Shown piece after piece: positions 26,311-34,473 of a stretch of DNA of 64,000 nucleotides (position 1 is the stretch's first letter; the number at the start of each line of letters is the position of its first letter). Made by a program: the position numbers and the translations under genes. Origin of the DNA: Hyphomicrobiales bacterium (GTDB taxonomy: Bacteria > Pseudomonadota > Alphaproteobacteria > Rhizobiales > Rhizobiaceae). The notes under the pieces are model-generated. The model searched no databases, was not told where the DNA came from, and saw only the letters and a list, made by a program, of their open reading frames with translations. Where the stretch lies: NCBI GenBank assembly GCA_900473045.1, contig UCKS01000041.1, positions 199-64,198 of the forward strand, given 5' to 3'.

Positions 26311-26505
26311 CTATTTACACAGATATTTGGAGTTTGGCTACTGCAATAACCTTGCTCGACAGGACTTATCATGGGTGGGAATCGCAGGCTTGACCGAATG
26401 ACGTATTTTTACAACATGTGAATGCCACTCTGGGAGAATGCGATAGAGGGCATTGCTTGATCGTGCAGCCAGCGAACCTGTGGTTGGTCATTCCAAAATT
26501 TTTAT

Positions 26506-26530
26506 GACCGATAATGCAACATTATCGGTC
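26506..26530. terminator. perfect 11-bp hairpin, probable terminator
   Basis: GACCGATAATG (26506-26516) and CATTATCGGTC (26520-26530) are perfect complements with a CAA loop, followed by TTTATA on the plus strand and by ATAAAAATTTT on the minus strand. It sits between the two toxin-antitoxin modules and most likely terminates the upstream minus-strand pair. Confidence 0.55.
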
Positions 26531-26596
26531 TTTATAGCGCAAAGACATGCTGTGCGCTTATGGCGTGATAATTCGTCTAAGGTGCACCCCGTAAAA

Positions 26597-27019
26597 TCAT
26601 CCCAGCCAGGGATCGACGATGATTGCGGCGGTCCCCTCGAAATCTTTGACGTTGCGGGTGACCACCGTCAGTCCATGGACGAGGGCCGTCGCCGCGATCA
26701 AAGCATCGACTTCATTGCGCCGATCGGGAATGTGCAGATGGGCGCAGCGCGTCGCGATGGCGTCGTCGATGGCAATGATCCGGCCGGCAAATTCAGGCCG
26801 GACATGGTTGTCGAGCCAGGTCCGTAACCGGGCGCCCTGCCGGGCATCGCGCCGCTGTACGCCAAGGATGCCACGCTCAAGTTCCAGGATGGTGATTGCC
26901 GAGAGGAAGAAGGAGGTCCCATCTTCCCGGCCGACCCAGGCGACGACATTGGCGTCGGCTTTGCCGTCTCCGATCTTTCGCAGTTCGGAGACGACATTGG
27001 TGTCGAGCAGATAGGTCAA
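26597..27019 (-). CDS. vapC: VapC-family PIN-domain toxin
   Basis: 140 residues. MTYLLDTNVVSELRK gives the first Asp; ITILELERGILGVQRRD is the classic VapC stretch with the second acidic residue; NEVDALIAATALVHGLTVVTRNVKDF gives the last Asp residues. It belongs to the FitB/VapC group (RNase toxin). It overlaps the antitoxin gene end by 4 bases (27016-27019). It is a second, different pair less than 1 kb from the first. Confidence 0.9.
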   Translation of the reverse strand: MTYLLDTNVVSELRKIGDGKADANVVAWVGREDGTSFFLSAITILELERGILGVQRRDARQGARLRTWLDNHVRPEFAGRIIAIDDAIATRCAHLHIPDRRNEVDALIAATALVHGLTVVTRNVKDFEGTAAIIVDPWLG

Positions 27020-27264
27020 GACAGATCCACCGGGCGCGAAACAATCTCGGCACGCTCGGGCGAAAAATCGATCTCCGAAAGCCCGGGCATGGACAGAGCC
27101 TCGATCAGGCTGCGGCGCTTGCCGGACAGACGATTGAAGTCGTCATAGGTCATCAGCACGTGCGAAGGCTTGCCCCGATCCGTTATAATCACCGGACCAC
27201 TTTGCGCGGCCTTCTTGGCGCTGCTGACATCGTGATTGAGTTCACGGCTCGTGAGGGTGGACAT
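27016..27264 (-). CDS. Phd/YefM-type antitoxin
   Basis: 82 residues from the ATG at 27264, preceded by GGAG; a further in-frame ATG at 27273 is possible. MSTLTSRELNHDVSSAKKAA and GPVIITDRGKPSHVLMTYDD are typical of the Phd fold. The C-terminal part (MPGLSEIDFSPERAEI) is the toxin-neutralising tail. A perfect 9-bp-arm palindrome (27278-27297) lies just upstream. Confidence 0.9.
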   Translation of the reverse strand: MSTLTSRELNHDVSSAKKAAQSGPVIITDRGKPSHVLMTYDDFNRLSGKRRSLIEALSMPGLSEIDFSPERAEIVSRPVDLS

Positions 27265-27277
27265 GGCTCGCACTCCG

Positions 27278-27297
27278 ATGTAGGTATGTACCTACAT
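27278..27297. promoter_or_regulatory. perfect palindrome, toxin-antitoxin operator
   Basis: ATGTAGGTA (27278-27286) and TACCTACAT (27289-27297) are perfect arms around TG. It is 13 bases upstream of the antitoxin start, the usual place for the autoregulatory site bound by the antitoxin-toxin complex. Confidence 0.65.
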
Positions 27298-27397
27298 ATA
27301 GCATGGATCGCCGCCGATACAAGGCTAGGCGTTAAAGGATGAGGACGCGCCAAGGGGATGGAGCGGCGCACCGCTCCATCCCACGTCACACCGATCG

Positions 27398-29692
27398 TCA
27401 CGCGGCTTCCCAGACCTGGTTCAATATCTTGGCAGCCAGGGCCGCCTTGTCCTGCGGCAGGAAGCGGCCATAGTGCTGCTGCACCACATCCGGGGTGTCC
27501 TGGATCGCATAGCTCGCCTGCTCGTACGAGCCGGTCTGCTTGAGAATATGGGTAGCCAGGATGTCCCGGAGGTTATGGGGGCCGTGGGGCAGCAAGCCTT
27601 TGATGGCGCCACGGCCGGTATAGGGATTGTAGTTCCCATAGCGCTGGATCACCGTTCGCCACGCCTCGTAAAACTTGGTGGAGTCGTAGGCTGCATCCAG
27701 GCTGGTCGTCTTCACCGTCTTGACGAACAGAGTGCCGGGATCCTTTGCCGACCCAAGCAAGACACCGCGATGGCGATCGATATAGGCGTCGAGATATTTA
27801 TAGAGATCAAGCAGGTCCGGCAGGATAAGCCGGAACGGCTTTTGCCCAAAGAAGGACGAGCCCGCGTTCTTGAAGGCTGCCGACGGGATGAGCACTTCCC
27901 AGCCGCCCTCGCGATCGCTCCAGCGAAGCTCACCGCATTTCATATCTTCGAGCCGTCGCTCGGACGTCGGGAAATGGCCGCGCGGGCAAAGCCGAAGCTG
28001 GCGAAGGTTCTTTTGCCGAAGTCCCAGATGCAGACCGAGACGAAGCATCAGAAAGGAGCGGACGGCCTCGGCCGCCGGTCGCGGATAACGACCCTCGTCC
28101 GGCATGCGCTTCAAGATCTCGTCGGTGATCTTGCGATATTCCGCCAGCGGCTTGTCCGCCTCCAAGATGCACATGATAGGCTCGAACGGATCGCGATGGA
28201 CGCGCATTACGCGCTGCACCTCCTTGGATCGACTGGCGGCGTGCCGATGAAAGGCATCGCACGCGCCATGCCAGTCGCGTGCCGCAAATTCGATTTCCTC
28301 TGCGGCGATCAGGCCTTCGATCGGCCTGACGTTCTTCAACAGTTCGGGATGCTGGCGGATGCAACCGACCTCTGCGCGGGTAAGGGCCTGCGCGACCATC
28401 AGCATGTCCTCTTCCCACTTGTTGTAAAACCCACGGCGTTGCTCACGCCACTGCAGGTACCAATCCCAGATGCCCGGAAAAATCAGCAGGCCAAAGGTCA
28501 GTTGGCTGAGCGGGACGCCACGCCCCTTGACGACGCCGGCTGGCGATGCGGCAAGCGCCCCGAACATCAGGCCCAGATGCTCGATCTTCTGTGATGCGGT
28601 TTCCTCGCCCCAGACACCGTTGCGCTGAAAGCCGATCGCTGTGAGCGTCGACGTCTTGAACCGGATTAGGTCGGCCATCTCCATGGCCAGCCGCAGCGGT
28701 GCATCGACAACCCCACACAGGAGATCAGGGTCATGTTGGGGTTCTGCAGCGCTATGATTGGCATTGACCGTGAGGGCGTGGGCTCGGGGTGATAGCGACC
28801 CACCGCCATAGGTGACACCTGGAAAACGGATCGCATATCGCTGTTTGACCGCCGCAGCCTGGTAGCGCCGATAGTCGGTCGCACCGGAAATAATAACCCG
28901 GCGCACCCAGTCCAGGATTTCCTCGCGCTTGGCGAACGGCAGGCTGGCGAAATCGTCCGGAAGATGGACCGCAATCCGTCGCCGCTCGGCCGGGCTGATA
29001 TCGCCAAGGTCGTGACCGTAAAGCGCGCGCGATTGATGGGGTAGCTTCGCTTTGAAATATCCCGGCGGCAATCGGTATCGCTGCTCGATGCGCGCCAATA
29101 TCCCGAAGCTGGCAACGGAGCGTGGCACCCGCTCGCCCTGGATCCAGGACAACAGAGTTTTGTCGTCGAATGTCTCGCCCAGGCGAACGACGCGATAGAG
29201 CTGCCAGTAGCTCTCGCCAAACCGGCGCATGTGATAGACTAGGGCATCTTGAAAGGCTGCGGGATCTTGGCTCGCTTCGAACAATGGGTCCGGAAACGGC
29301 TGGATTGGCTTCGGTTGAGACCCTGTCGGCACTGAGGCAGATTGAGGACGAGTATCTTTGTTGCCAGTCTGCCGTGGCTTTCGGATTGAGGGCGCAGGGG
29401 TTGCTGGCTTTTGCTGATGGGTCTCGATTGATCGAGCCTTCCTCTTCAGTGGCCGAATGTCCTCCGCCGCTGGCGGCGCGCCAAGCCAGCGGATGATTGC
29501 GTCCAGCACGAGGCGAAGCTGCTTCTTCAACTCTGCGGTCAGCTCGTTTTCCAGTCCGCTGGTTTGGGCGATCGTCGTCCAGTCGATGCGACCGTTGAGT
29601 AGAGGTGGCGCCTTGCGATAGACGATGAGACTGATCAGGTAAGACCTGATATTCGCCAGCACCGGATTTGATACGATCGGCGCGATCCGCAC
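27398..29692 (-). CDS. very large tyrosine recombinase-like protein
   Basis: At least 764 residues from a GTG at 29692; the frame is open to 29896, where it would overlap the small upstream gene, so the start is uncertain. The C-terminal 200 residues look like a tyrosine recombinase: Arg in LRLGLHLGLRQKNLRQLRL, HxxR in HGPHNLRDILATHIL, and a Tyr in VVQQHYGRFLPQDKAAL. A region near the middle of the N-terminal half (LLSWIQGERVPRSVASFGIL) resembles an XRE-type helix-turn-helix. Normal integrases are half this size. Function is unknown; perhaps the recombinase of an integrative element. Confidence 0.7.
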   Translation of the reverse strand: MRIAPIVSNPVLANIRSYLISLIVYRKAPPLLNGRIDWTTIAQTSGLENELTAELKKQLRLVLDAIIRWLGAPPAAEDIRPLKRKARSIETHQQKPATPAPSIRKPRQTGNKDTRPQSASVPTGSQPKPIQPFPDPLFEASQDPAAFQDALVYHMRRFGESYWQLYRVVRLGETFDDKTLLSWIQGERVPRSVASFGILARIEQRYRLPPGYFKAKLPHQSRALYGHDLGDISPAERRRIAVHLPDDFASLPFAKREEILDWVRRVIISGATDYRRYQAAAVKQRYAIRFPGVTYGGGSLSPRAHALTVNANHSAAEPQHDPDLLCGVVDAPLRLAMEMADLIRFKTSTLTAIGFQRNGVWGEETASQKIEHLGLMFGALAASPAGVVKGRGVPLSQLTFGLLIFPGIWDWYLQWREQRRGFYNKWEEDMLMVAQALTRAEVGCIRQHPELLKNVRPIEGLIAAEEIEFAARDWHGACDAFHRHAASRSKEVQRVMRVHRDPFEPIMCILEADKPLAEYRKITDEILKRMPDEGRYPRPAAEAVRSFLMLRLGLHLGLRQKNLRQLRLCPRGHFPTSERRLEDMKCGELRWSDREGGWEVLIPSAAFKNAGSSFFGQKPFRLILPDLLDLYKYLDAYIDRHRGVLLGSAKDPGTLFVKTVKTTSLDAAYDSTKFYEAWRTVIQRYGNYNPYTGRGAIKGLLPHGPHNLRDILATHILKQTGSYEQASYAIQDTPDVVQQHYGRFLPQDKAALAAKILNQVWEAA

Positions 29693-29747
29693 CGCGCAAA
29701 AGTCCGAGATTTTTCGCTGAAAATGATGTATTCTGATCGGAGCGCCC

Positions 29748-29975
29748 CTAAAAGCCGGCGTTCCGGATTTTCTGTCGTAATCCGCCAGCGAATGCACGAC
29801 GAGGGCGCTTCTCCAACGGGCTGCGATAACGATATGCCACCTCGGACATCTCGATTTCACCCTCAACCCACTGCTGAATCCGGTGGAGGAAATCATGGTG
29901 GTTCTCGATTGGCCGGCCGGCTTCTCGTGCGCGCAGGAAAGCGTTGGTTGCGGCGTTGCGCCTGATCTTAGACAT
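29748..29975 (-). CDS. small hypothetical protein upstream of large recombinase
   Basis: 75 residues from the ATG at 29975, basic at both ends (MSKIRRNAATNAFLRAREAG, and KRPRRAFAGGLRQKIRNAGF at the C-terminus). The frame stays open to 30239, and the longer version contains a helix-turn-helix-like SDEQIAARHIHTTITTLKRQ, so a protein of about 142 residues (ATG at 30179) is possible. It lies 55 bases before the recombinase start and probably belongs with it. The family is not recognised. Confidence 0.5.
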   Translation of the reverse strand: MSKIRRNAATNAFLRAREAGRPIENHHDFLHRIQQWVEGEIEMSEVAYRYRSPLEKRPRRAFAGGLRQKIRNAGF

Positions 29976-30297
29976 ACAGAGGCGTCTCGTTTGCCCCGAT
30001 CGCTCCAACCGTCGCCCGGACGGGCCGGCGTAGTTGATAATGAAGATCAGTGCGCGGGAACAAAGCGCGATACTTTCGCTATCACCGCTGTATGTTTTTT
30101 TGACCTGTCGCTTCAAAGTTGTGATTGTTGTATGAATGTGGCGAGCCGCGATTTGCTCGTCTGAACAGCCATCGATCATCTTTATCTCCGGTACGCCAAC
30201 CTCAGACTCGATTATGCATTGCGGGGTTGTAAACTCCAATTGAAGTTTCGAGATTCTGCAATCTTCGGCTGCTATTTACGCAAATAATTCTCTAAAC

Positions 30298-30651
30298 TTG
30301 GAACAGCAGAAGGAACTTGCCAGAGTTTTAAACGTGTTCCGGCAAGTGACTTTGATAGGAAACGACGTGGTGCGAAGACAACCAACGCCAGCTCAGCTCA
30401 ATTTGTGGATGGCGCGTATAAAGTCTGAACTAGCTGCTGGAACGCCTCCGGAAGAAGCCATTCATATTTTGAGAGAAATGGTCTTATCTTGGCAGGCGGT
30501 TCAAGAGGGTGACTCCGAGCTAATAGCCCATCCGAAAGAACAAAAGCCGAAGCTGAAGACACCGTGGTCTGGGTATGCTGATGTGAATCTAAATCCGGCA
30601 AAAGCCATCGACGGGCTTCATTCAGAGCCGATCCACTTTCCAAAAGTATGA
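30298..30651 (+). CDS. hypothetical ORF (competes with minus-strand ORF)
   Basis: 117 codons from a TTG with no clear ribosome-binding site. The product would be helical and soluble (ELARVLNVFRQVTLIGNDVV, MARIKSELAAGTPPEEAIHI), which looks protein-like. It overlaps the 3' half of the minus-strand frame 30398-30889. The local sequence is more AT-rich than the surroundings, suggesting a recent arrival. No family is recognised. Confidence 0.35.
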   Translation: MEQQKELARVLNVFRQVTLIGNDVVRRQPTPAQLNLWMARIKSELAAGTPPEEAIHILREMVLSWQAVQEGDSELIAHPKEQKPKLKTPWSGYADVNLNPAKAIDGLHSEPIHFPKV

Positions 30652-30889
30652 TATCGCCACTGCGCTTTACGACACTGGCTGCTGTGAAGTCAGGCAGACG
30701 ACGAAGCGCTTCCCGGAACGCGACGATGGCTGTATTTGCATGTTCGACTGCTGCCTTCGCTGAAACGCGCGCCGCTTCATTGCGGTCGGTTTCAGCCTGA
30801 TCAACCAGTTCAAGACCGCTGGCACGGTGAAGTCTCGCCATCATGCAGGCGTCATTTGTTTGAATCGAGAAATTGGCTTTAAGTGCCAT
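30398..30889 (-). CDS. hypothetical protein
   Basis: 163 residues. The ATG at 30889 follows a strong GGGGGAG ribosome-binding site. The N-terminal part (QTNDACMMARLHRASGLELV, then AAVEHANTAIVAFREALRRL) looks like an authentic helical protein; the C-terminal third, where the plus-strand frame overlaps, looks less so and may be extension into non-coding sequence. No family is recognised. Confidence 0.45.
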   Translation of the reverse strand: MALKANFSIQTNDACMMARLHRASGLELVDQAETDRNEAARVSAKAAVEHANTAIVAFREALRRLPDFTAASVVKRSGDIILLESGSALNEARRWLLPDLDSHQHTQTTVSSASAFVLSDGLLARSHPLEPPAKIRPFLSKYEWLLPEAFQQLVQTLYAPSTN

Positions 30890-31169
30890 AACTGCTCCCC
30901 CGATGCTTTTTCGCCATCAAGGAGATGAAAAAAGAACAATGTTTTGGTTTAGTTCCTTGGAGCAATTATAACGCGACCAAGGCAAAATTGTTCCACCAGT
31001 AGGTGAGTATTGCTGGTTGATCGGTGTCAATCGATCGTTGGTCACCACCGTCTCCTTATGACCGGGTTCAACACGGTATACGCAAGCATTCACCACCAGA
31101 TGCAGATCGGCGGATATTTCCTGCGCGCAGTTATCAGCACGTCCTCATGCGTTCGCAGCGCCGCCGCGG

Positions 31170-31877
31170 TTACCAGAGAATGGACGTTCCGTCGTAGGCG
31201 TAGAACTTTCCAGTGTCTCCAGGCTCTAATCCGTCAAGCATGTGCAGGATGCGGTTTGCAGCTTCATCGGGCTCCGACCTTGCGTGACCGGACGAAAGAG
31301 GCTCCGACAGCGATGTGGAAACGGTTCCGGGATGAACTGTGACGATCAGTGATGAAGGGTTGCTACGGAAAACCTCGATCGCGGCGGTTTTTACAATCTG
31401 GTTGAGCGCAGCCTTCGAGGAACGGTACGAAATCCACCCTCCCAAAGCGTTATCGGAGATCGATCCGACCCGTGCCGACAACAGCGCAAAGATCACCCGC
31501 TTCCTTTTCGCAAGCAACGGGACGAAATATTTGATAATCAGGGCAGGTCCCACGGCGTTGACGGCAAATTGGGCCATCATCACGGCCTGCGATATCTGCC
31601 GTATCGATTTCTCAGGCCTGACACCGTCGATGGTCAACGCCCCTGTCGCGCACATGATGAGATCAAACTCCTCCTCCTTGAGCGCTTCTGCAGCACGATG
31701 CACGGAATCCTCATCCGTGACATCAAAACCGTCTTCCCGCCTTGATAGAGGCACGACCTTGCGGCAGTTGCTGTCTATTTCCAACTGCCGCGCCACAGCA
31801 CTTCCAATGCCGCCACTGGCTCCGATCACCAAGGCGGAATACCCGGCTGCCAACGATTTCATCAACGGATCGGTCAT
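31170..31877 (-). CDS. SDR-family oxidoreductase (C-factor-like)
   Basis: 235 residues. Cofactor loop ALVIGASGGIGSAVARQL near residue 14, MCATGAL in the NAG position, the Ser of FALLSARVGSI, and the catalytic YRSSK. HPGTVSTSLSEPLSS near the end is typical of the CsgA/C-factor-like branch of SDRs. It follows folE by 42 bases and is probably co-transcribed from the ECF-type promoter at 32561-32588. Such an SDR is found in some RpoE-ChrR regulons. The substrate is unknown. Confidence 0.85.
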   Translation of the reverse strand: MTDPLMKSLAAGYSALVIGASGGIGSAVARQLEIDSNCRKVVPLSRREDGFDVTDEDSVHRAAEALKEEEFDLIMCATGALTIDGVRPEKSIRQISQAVMMAQFAVNAVGPALIIKYFVPLLAKRKRVIFALLSARVGSISDNALGGWISYRSSKAALNQIVKTAAIEVFRSNPSSLIVTVHPGTVSTSLSEPLSSGHARSEPDEAANRILHMLDGLEPGDTGKFYAYDGTSILW

Positions 31878-31919
31878 TCACAACTCCTTGGTTGCTCGGG
31901 TGCCGAACGACTGTCGCCT

Positions 31920-32528
31920 CTATCCACGGGCGAGCATGACGAACCGCGCCTGATCGGTCGGTGATGTCTCAAACAGCCCGGTGAACGTGGTCGTCAGCGT
32001 TTTTGACCCCTGCTTGCCGATGCCCCGCATCGCCATGCACATGTGCTCGGCCTCGATCATCACTGCGACGCCCTTCGGTCTCAGGCTTTCATCAAGCGAA
32101 TGGGCGATCTGAGCTGTCATGGTCTCCTGGGTCTGCAGGCGGCGCGCGTAGAGATCGACCAACCGTGCCATCTTCGAGAGGCCGAGCACGCCCTTGTCGG
32201 GAATATATGCGATGTGCGCTATCCCATGAAACGGGACCATGTGGTGCTCACAGTGGGAGTGGAACGGAATGTCCCGAACGATCACCATCTCCTTGTACCC
32301 GGCTACCTCCGAAAACGTCTTCGAAAGCACGTTTTCCGGAACCATGTCGTAGCCGGAGAACAATTCGCGATAGGCTTTCGCGACACGCTTGGGGGTATCG
32401 AGAAGACCTTCGCGTAAGGGATCGTCGCCAGCCCAGCGGATCAGCGTGCGCACCGCAGCCTCAGCTTCCTGCTGTGTCGGGTGTTCAATGGCAGGAAAAA
32501 GGGCGGCCTCCGTGACGATCGCATCCAT
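31920..32528 (-). CDS. folE: GTP cyclohydrolase I
   Basis: 202 residues. Core motifs: [37 protein letters not shown] (zinc Cys and His residues), [20 protein letters not shown], and [20 protein letters not shown] (second zinc Cys). It makes 7,8-dihydroneopterin triphosphate, the first step to folate and pterins. It is the first gene of a folE-SDR operon whose promoter matches those of the flavin oxidoreductase and sigma genes. In this context the pterin may serve a light- or oxidation-protective role rather than folate supply; that is inference. Confidence 0.95.
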   Translation of the reverse strand: MDAIVTEAALFPAIEHPTQQEAEAAVRTLIRWAGDDPLREGLLDTPKRVAKAYRELFSGYDMVPENVLSKTFSEVAGYKEMVIVRDIPFHSHCEHHMVPFHGIAHIAYIPDKGVLGLSKMARLVDLYARRLQTQETMTAQIAHSLDESLRPKGVAVMIEAEHMCMAMRGIGKQGSKTLTTTFTGLFETSPTDQARFVMLARG

Positions 32529-32560
32529 GAGAGATACTCCAGATATGGATAAACGACGGG

Positions 32561-32588
32561 GATACGGTTGCTTTCAAGTTTCAGATCA
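32561..32588 (-). promoter_or_regulatory. ECF sigma promoter of folE operon
   Basis: On the minus strand, TGATCT (reverse complement of 32583-32588) and CGTATC (reverse complement of 32561-32566) are 16 bases apart. The divergent gene has exactly the same two hexamers with the same spacing. It resembles the TGATC -35 of RpoE/ChrR-type sigma factors. Confidence 0.7.
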
Positions 32589-32621
32589 AAGACGGGCACG
32601 TCGCCGCTGTGAATCTGTGGT

Positions 32622-32649
32622 TGATCTGGCGCGGTGATCGGCTCGTATC
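32622..32649 (+). promoter_or_regulatory. ECF sigma promoter of the flavin oxidoreductase operon
   Basis: TGATCT (32622-32627), 16 bases, CGTATC (32644-32649). Identical in both boxes and spacing to the divergent folE promoter. The transcription start would be near 32656, which excludes the in-frame GTG at 32634 and supports the GTG at 32676 as translation start. Confidence 0.7.
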
Positions 32650-32675
32650 CGTTTGACTTTCATTGGGACAATCGG

Positions 32676-33665
32676 GTGGCACTTAAAATTGCAGTCATTG
32701 GCGCGGGGATGGCGGGACTGACGGTCGCGCGAGCGTTGTCGTCTATCGCCGATATCGGCGTTTTCGAAAAGAGCCGGGGTGTCGGAGGCCGGATGGCAAC
32801 CCGACGGATTGACGAGGTCTCCTTCGATCATGGCGCGCAGTATTTTACCATCAGGAGCGACCGTTTCCAGGATTCGCTGAAGGCTTCTCAGGCCGACGGC
32901 GTCATTCAGTCCTGGAACGGTGAAATGGTTTCTCTGAGCGGGGATGGACTGTCGCAACGGTTCAAGCCTGCCACACCTCGATATGTCGGCGTTCCGTCGA
33001 TGAACGCGTTGCCGAAGGCAATGTCCATCGGTCTTGATATCCGTGTCGACGAGCAGGTCGCCGAGATCACCGGAGACCCTGGACGATGGTTCCTTCATAT
33101 TGCGGATCGGCGCGAGGGGCCGTTCGACTGGGTTGTCGCCACCGCACCAGCACCTCAATCTTCAGCCGTTCTTCCATCCCGCTTCGCACACCATGACATG
33201 CTCGGTGCCGTCGAGATGAACGCATGCTTCACGCTGATGATCAGGCTGGACTACGATGGCAGCATTCCCTTCGCGGCCGCTCGTATCGATGACCAAGTCA
33301 TCGACTGGATTTCCCGGAACAACACCAAACCGGGCCGGTCGGAGGCACCCTGCCTGGTCGTGAACTCGAATTCCATGTGGGCCGATGCCAACACCGACAA
33401 GCCGCTCGACACTATCCGTCAAAAGATGATTGAGGCGGTGCGTCGCTATATCCCGGTCGCGCCGTCAGAAGCGGATGCAGCGATGATCCATCGCTGGCGA
33501 TATGCCAATGTTCAACGGCCTGCGGGAAGCGCCTATCTGATGGATCGGGCATCGCAATTGGCCGCTTGCGGCGACTGGTGCATCGGCGGCCGCGTCGAAG
33601 CGGCCTTTCTGAGCGGGGCGGGTCTCGCGGACGCGCTGCGTGAGATTATCGAGGCATCGGAATGA
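32676..33665 (+). CDS. FAD/NAD(P)-binding oxidoreductase (renalase-like)
   Basis: 329 residues from a GTG at 32676. The dinucleotide fold opens the protein: LKIAVIGAGMAGLTVARAL, then VFEKSRGVGGRMATRR and FDHGAQYFTIR, the signature of the renalase/amine-oxidase-like family. The C-terminus has CGDWCIGGRVEAAFLSGAGL, the second FAD contact. The substrate is unknown. Relatives occur in RpoE-ChrR singlet-oxygen regulons. The stop overlaps the DUF3429 start (33662), forming a two-gene operon from the promoter at 32622. Confidence 0.87.
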   Translation: MALKIAVIGAGMAGLTVARALSSIADIGVFEKSRGVGGRMATRRIDEVSFDHGAQYFTIRSDRFQDSLKASQADGVIQSWNGEMVSLSGDGLSQRFKPATPRYVGVPSMNALPKAMSIGLDIRVDEQVAEITGDPGRWFLHIADRREGPFDWVVATAPAPQSSAVLPSRFAHHDMLGAVEMNACFTLMIRLDYDGSIPFAAARIDDQVIDWISRNNTKPGRSEAPCLVVNSNSMWADANTDKPLDTIRQKMIEAVRRYIPVAPSEADAAMIHRWRYANVQRPAGSAYLMDRASQLAACGDWCIGGRVEAAFLSGAGLADALREIIEASE

Positions 33666-34102
33666 ATGCCACACCGCGCACTATAGCGACTGCTCTGACC
33701 TATATGGGCGCGTTTCCCTTCTGGCTGCTGATGCTCGCCCCGGAAACCGTCCTGGGAGTGAATGCCGCCTCAATCTTCCTGTCGTACGGCGCAATCATCA
33801 GCTCGTTCATGGCCGGGACGCTGTGGGGAACCGAGACCAGAGGCCGAGGCGACCTGTTGATGATCGTGACGAGCAACGTGTTTGCGTTGATCGCCTTTGC
33901 GACCCTCGTGCTTGGCCTTTCAGTAACCGCCCTTTTCGTGCAGATGGTGCTGTTCGGATTATTACTTATGGCCGATTACCGAACCCTTGCCGGACGCGAC
34001 GATCAGCGCTGGTACTGGAAGCTTCGTCTGCGGGTGACTGTGATCGTAGCTTTTGCCTATTGCGTCATGCTGATGGACCGCGCCGTCTCTGTGAGTGGCT
34101 GA
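33662..34102 (+). CDS. DUF3429 membrane protein
   Basis: 146 residues with four hydrophobic segments (LTYMGAFPFWLLMLAP, IFLSYGAIISSFMAGTLWG, LLMIVTSNVFALIAFATLVL, VTVIVAFAYCVMLMD). The pattern FLSYGAIISSFMAGTLWG and YRTLAGRDDQRWYWKLRLRVT fits DUF3429, an uncharacterised inner-membrane family. It overlaps the flavin oxidoreductase by 4 bases. Co-transcription with stress genes suggests a role in membrane photo-oxidative protection. Confidence 0.8.
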   Translation: MNATPRTIATALTYMGAFPFWLLMLAPETVLGVNAASIFLSYGAIISSFMAGTLWGTETRGRGDLLMIVTSNVFALIAFATLVLGLSVTALFVQMVLFGLLLMADYRTLAGRDDQRWYWKLRLRVTVIVAFAYCVMLMDRAVSVSG

Positions 34103-34129
34103 CGTCAATCCATTGAGCCTGTCATAGAA

Positions 34130-34320
34130 TACGCAGGTCACGACGACCGGGATTTCCGGATAGTGTTGTGCGACTTTCGCTACAAATTGAGTCCCTGTCA
34201 GTCTGTCCGGCATGCGGTGATCGGTAAAGACGACTTCGACCCGACCACCTTCCGCAACCAGGGACTCCCAGGCCTTCTCCCGTGGTTGCCAGCAACTCGC
34301 GGTCAGGAGAAAAGGTTTTG
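34130..34320 (-). pseudogene. response-regulator receiver fragment
   Basis: Read on the minus strand, this stretch gives AWESLVAEGGRVEVVFTDHR followed by MPDRLTGTQFVAKVAQHYPE and IPVVVTC, which is the middle of a receiver domain with the phospho-Asp in FTDHRMP. The N-terminal acidic pair and the C-terminal Lys region are missing, and the frame runs on without homology. It is a decayed remnant between DUF3429 and the sigma gene. Confidence 0.5.
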
Positions 34321-34383
34321 GCGAAAGAGGTTTTACGGTGATGAACTGATTTTCGTCCGGAGCCGTGCATTTTTGAGCACCGC

Positions 34384-34410
34384 TGATCCGCGCGGCAGAA
34401 CTCGCGTATA
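34384..34410 (+). promoter_or_regulatory. ECF sigma promoter of the sigma/anti-sigma operon (autoregulation)
   Basis: TGATCC (34384-34389), 15 bases, CGTATA (34405-34410). It closely resembles the two promoters at 32561 and 32622, with one base less in the spacer. The start of transcription would be near 34417, so translation should begin at or after that point. Confidence 0.6.
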
Positions 34411-34473
34411 ATGTCTATGAAAACATCATCGCCCGTCCAATCCGTCTCAGTCGAACGCCCGGAGGTTGGCAAC

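Noticed and set aside
27398-29896. 832-codon version of the large recombinase gene
   Set aside because: Its first 68 codons lie over the small upstream gene and are not protein-like. The start was moved to a GTG at 29692.
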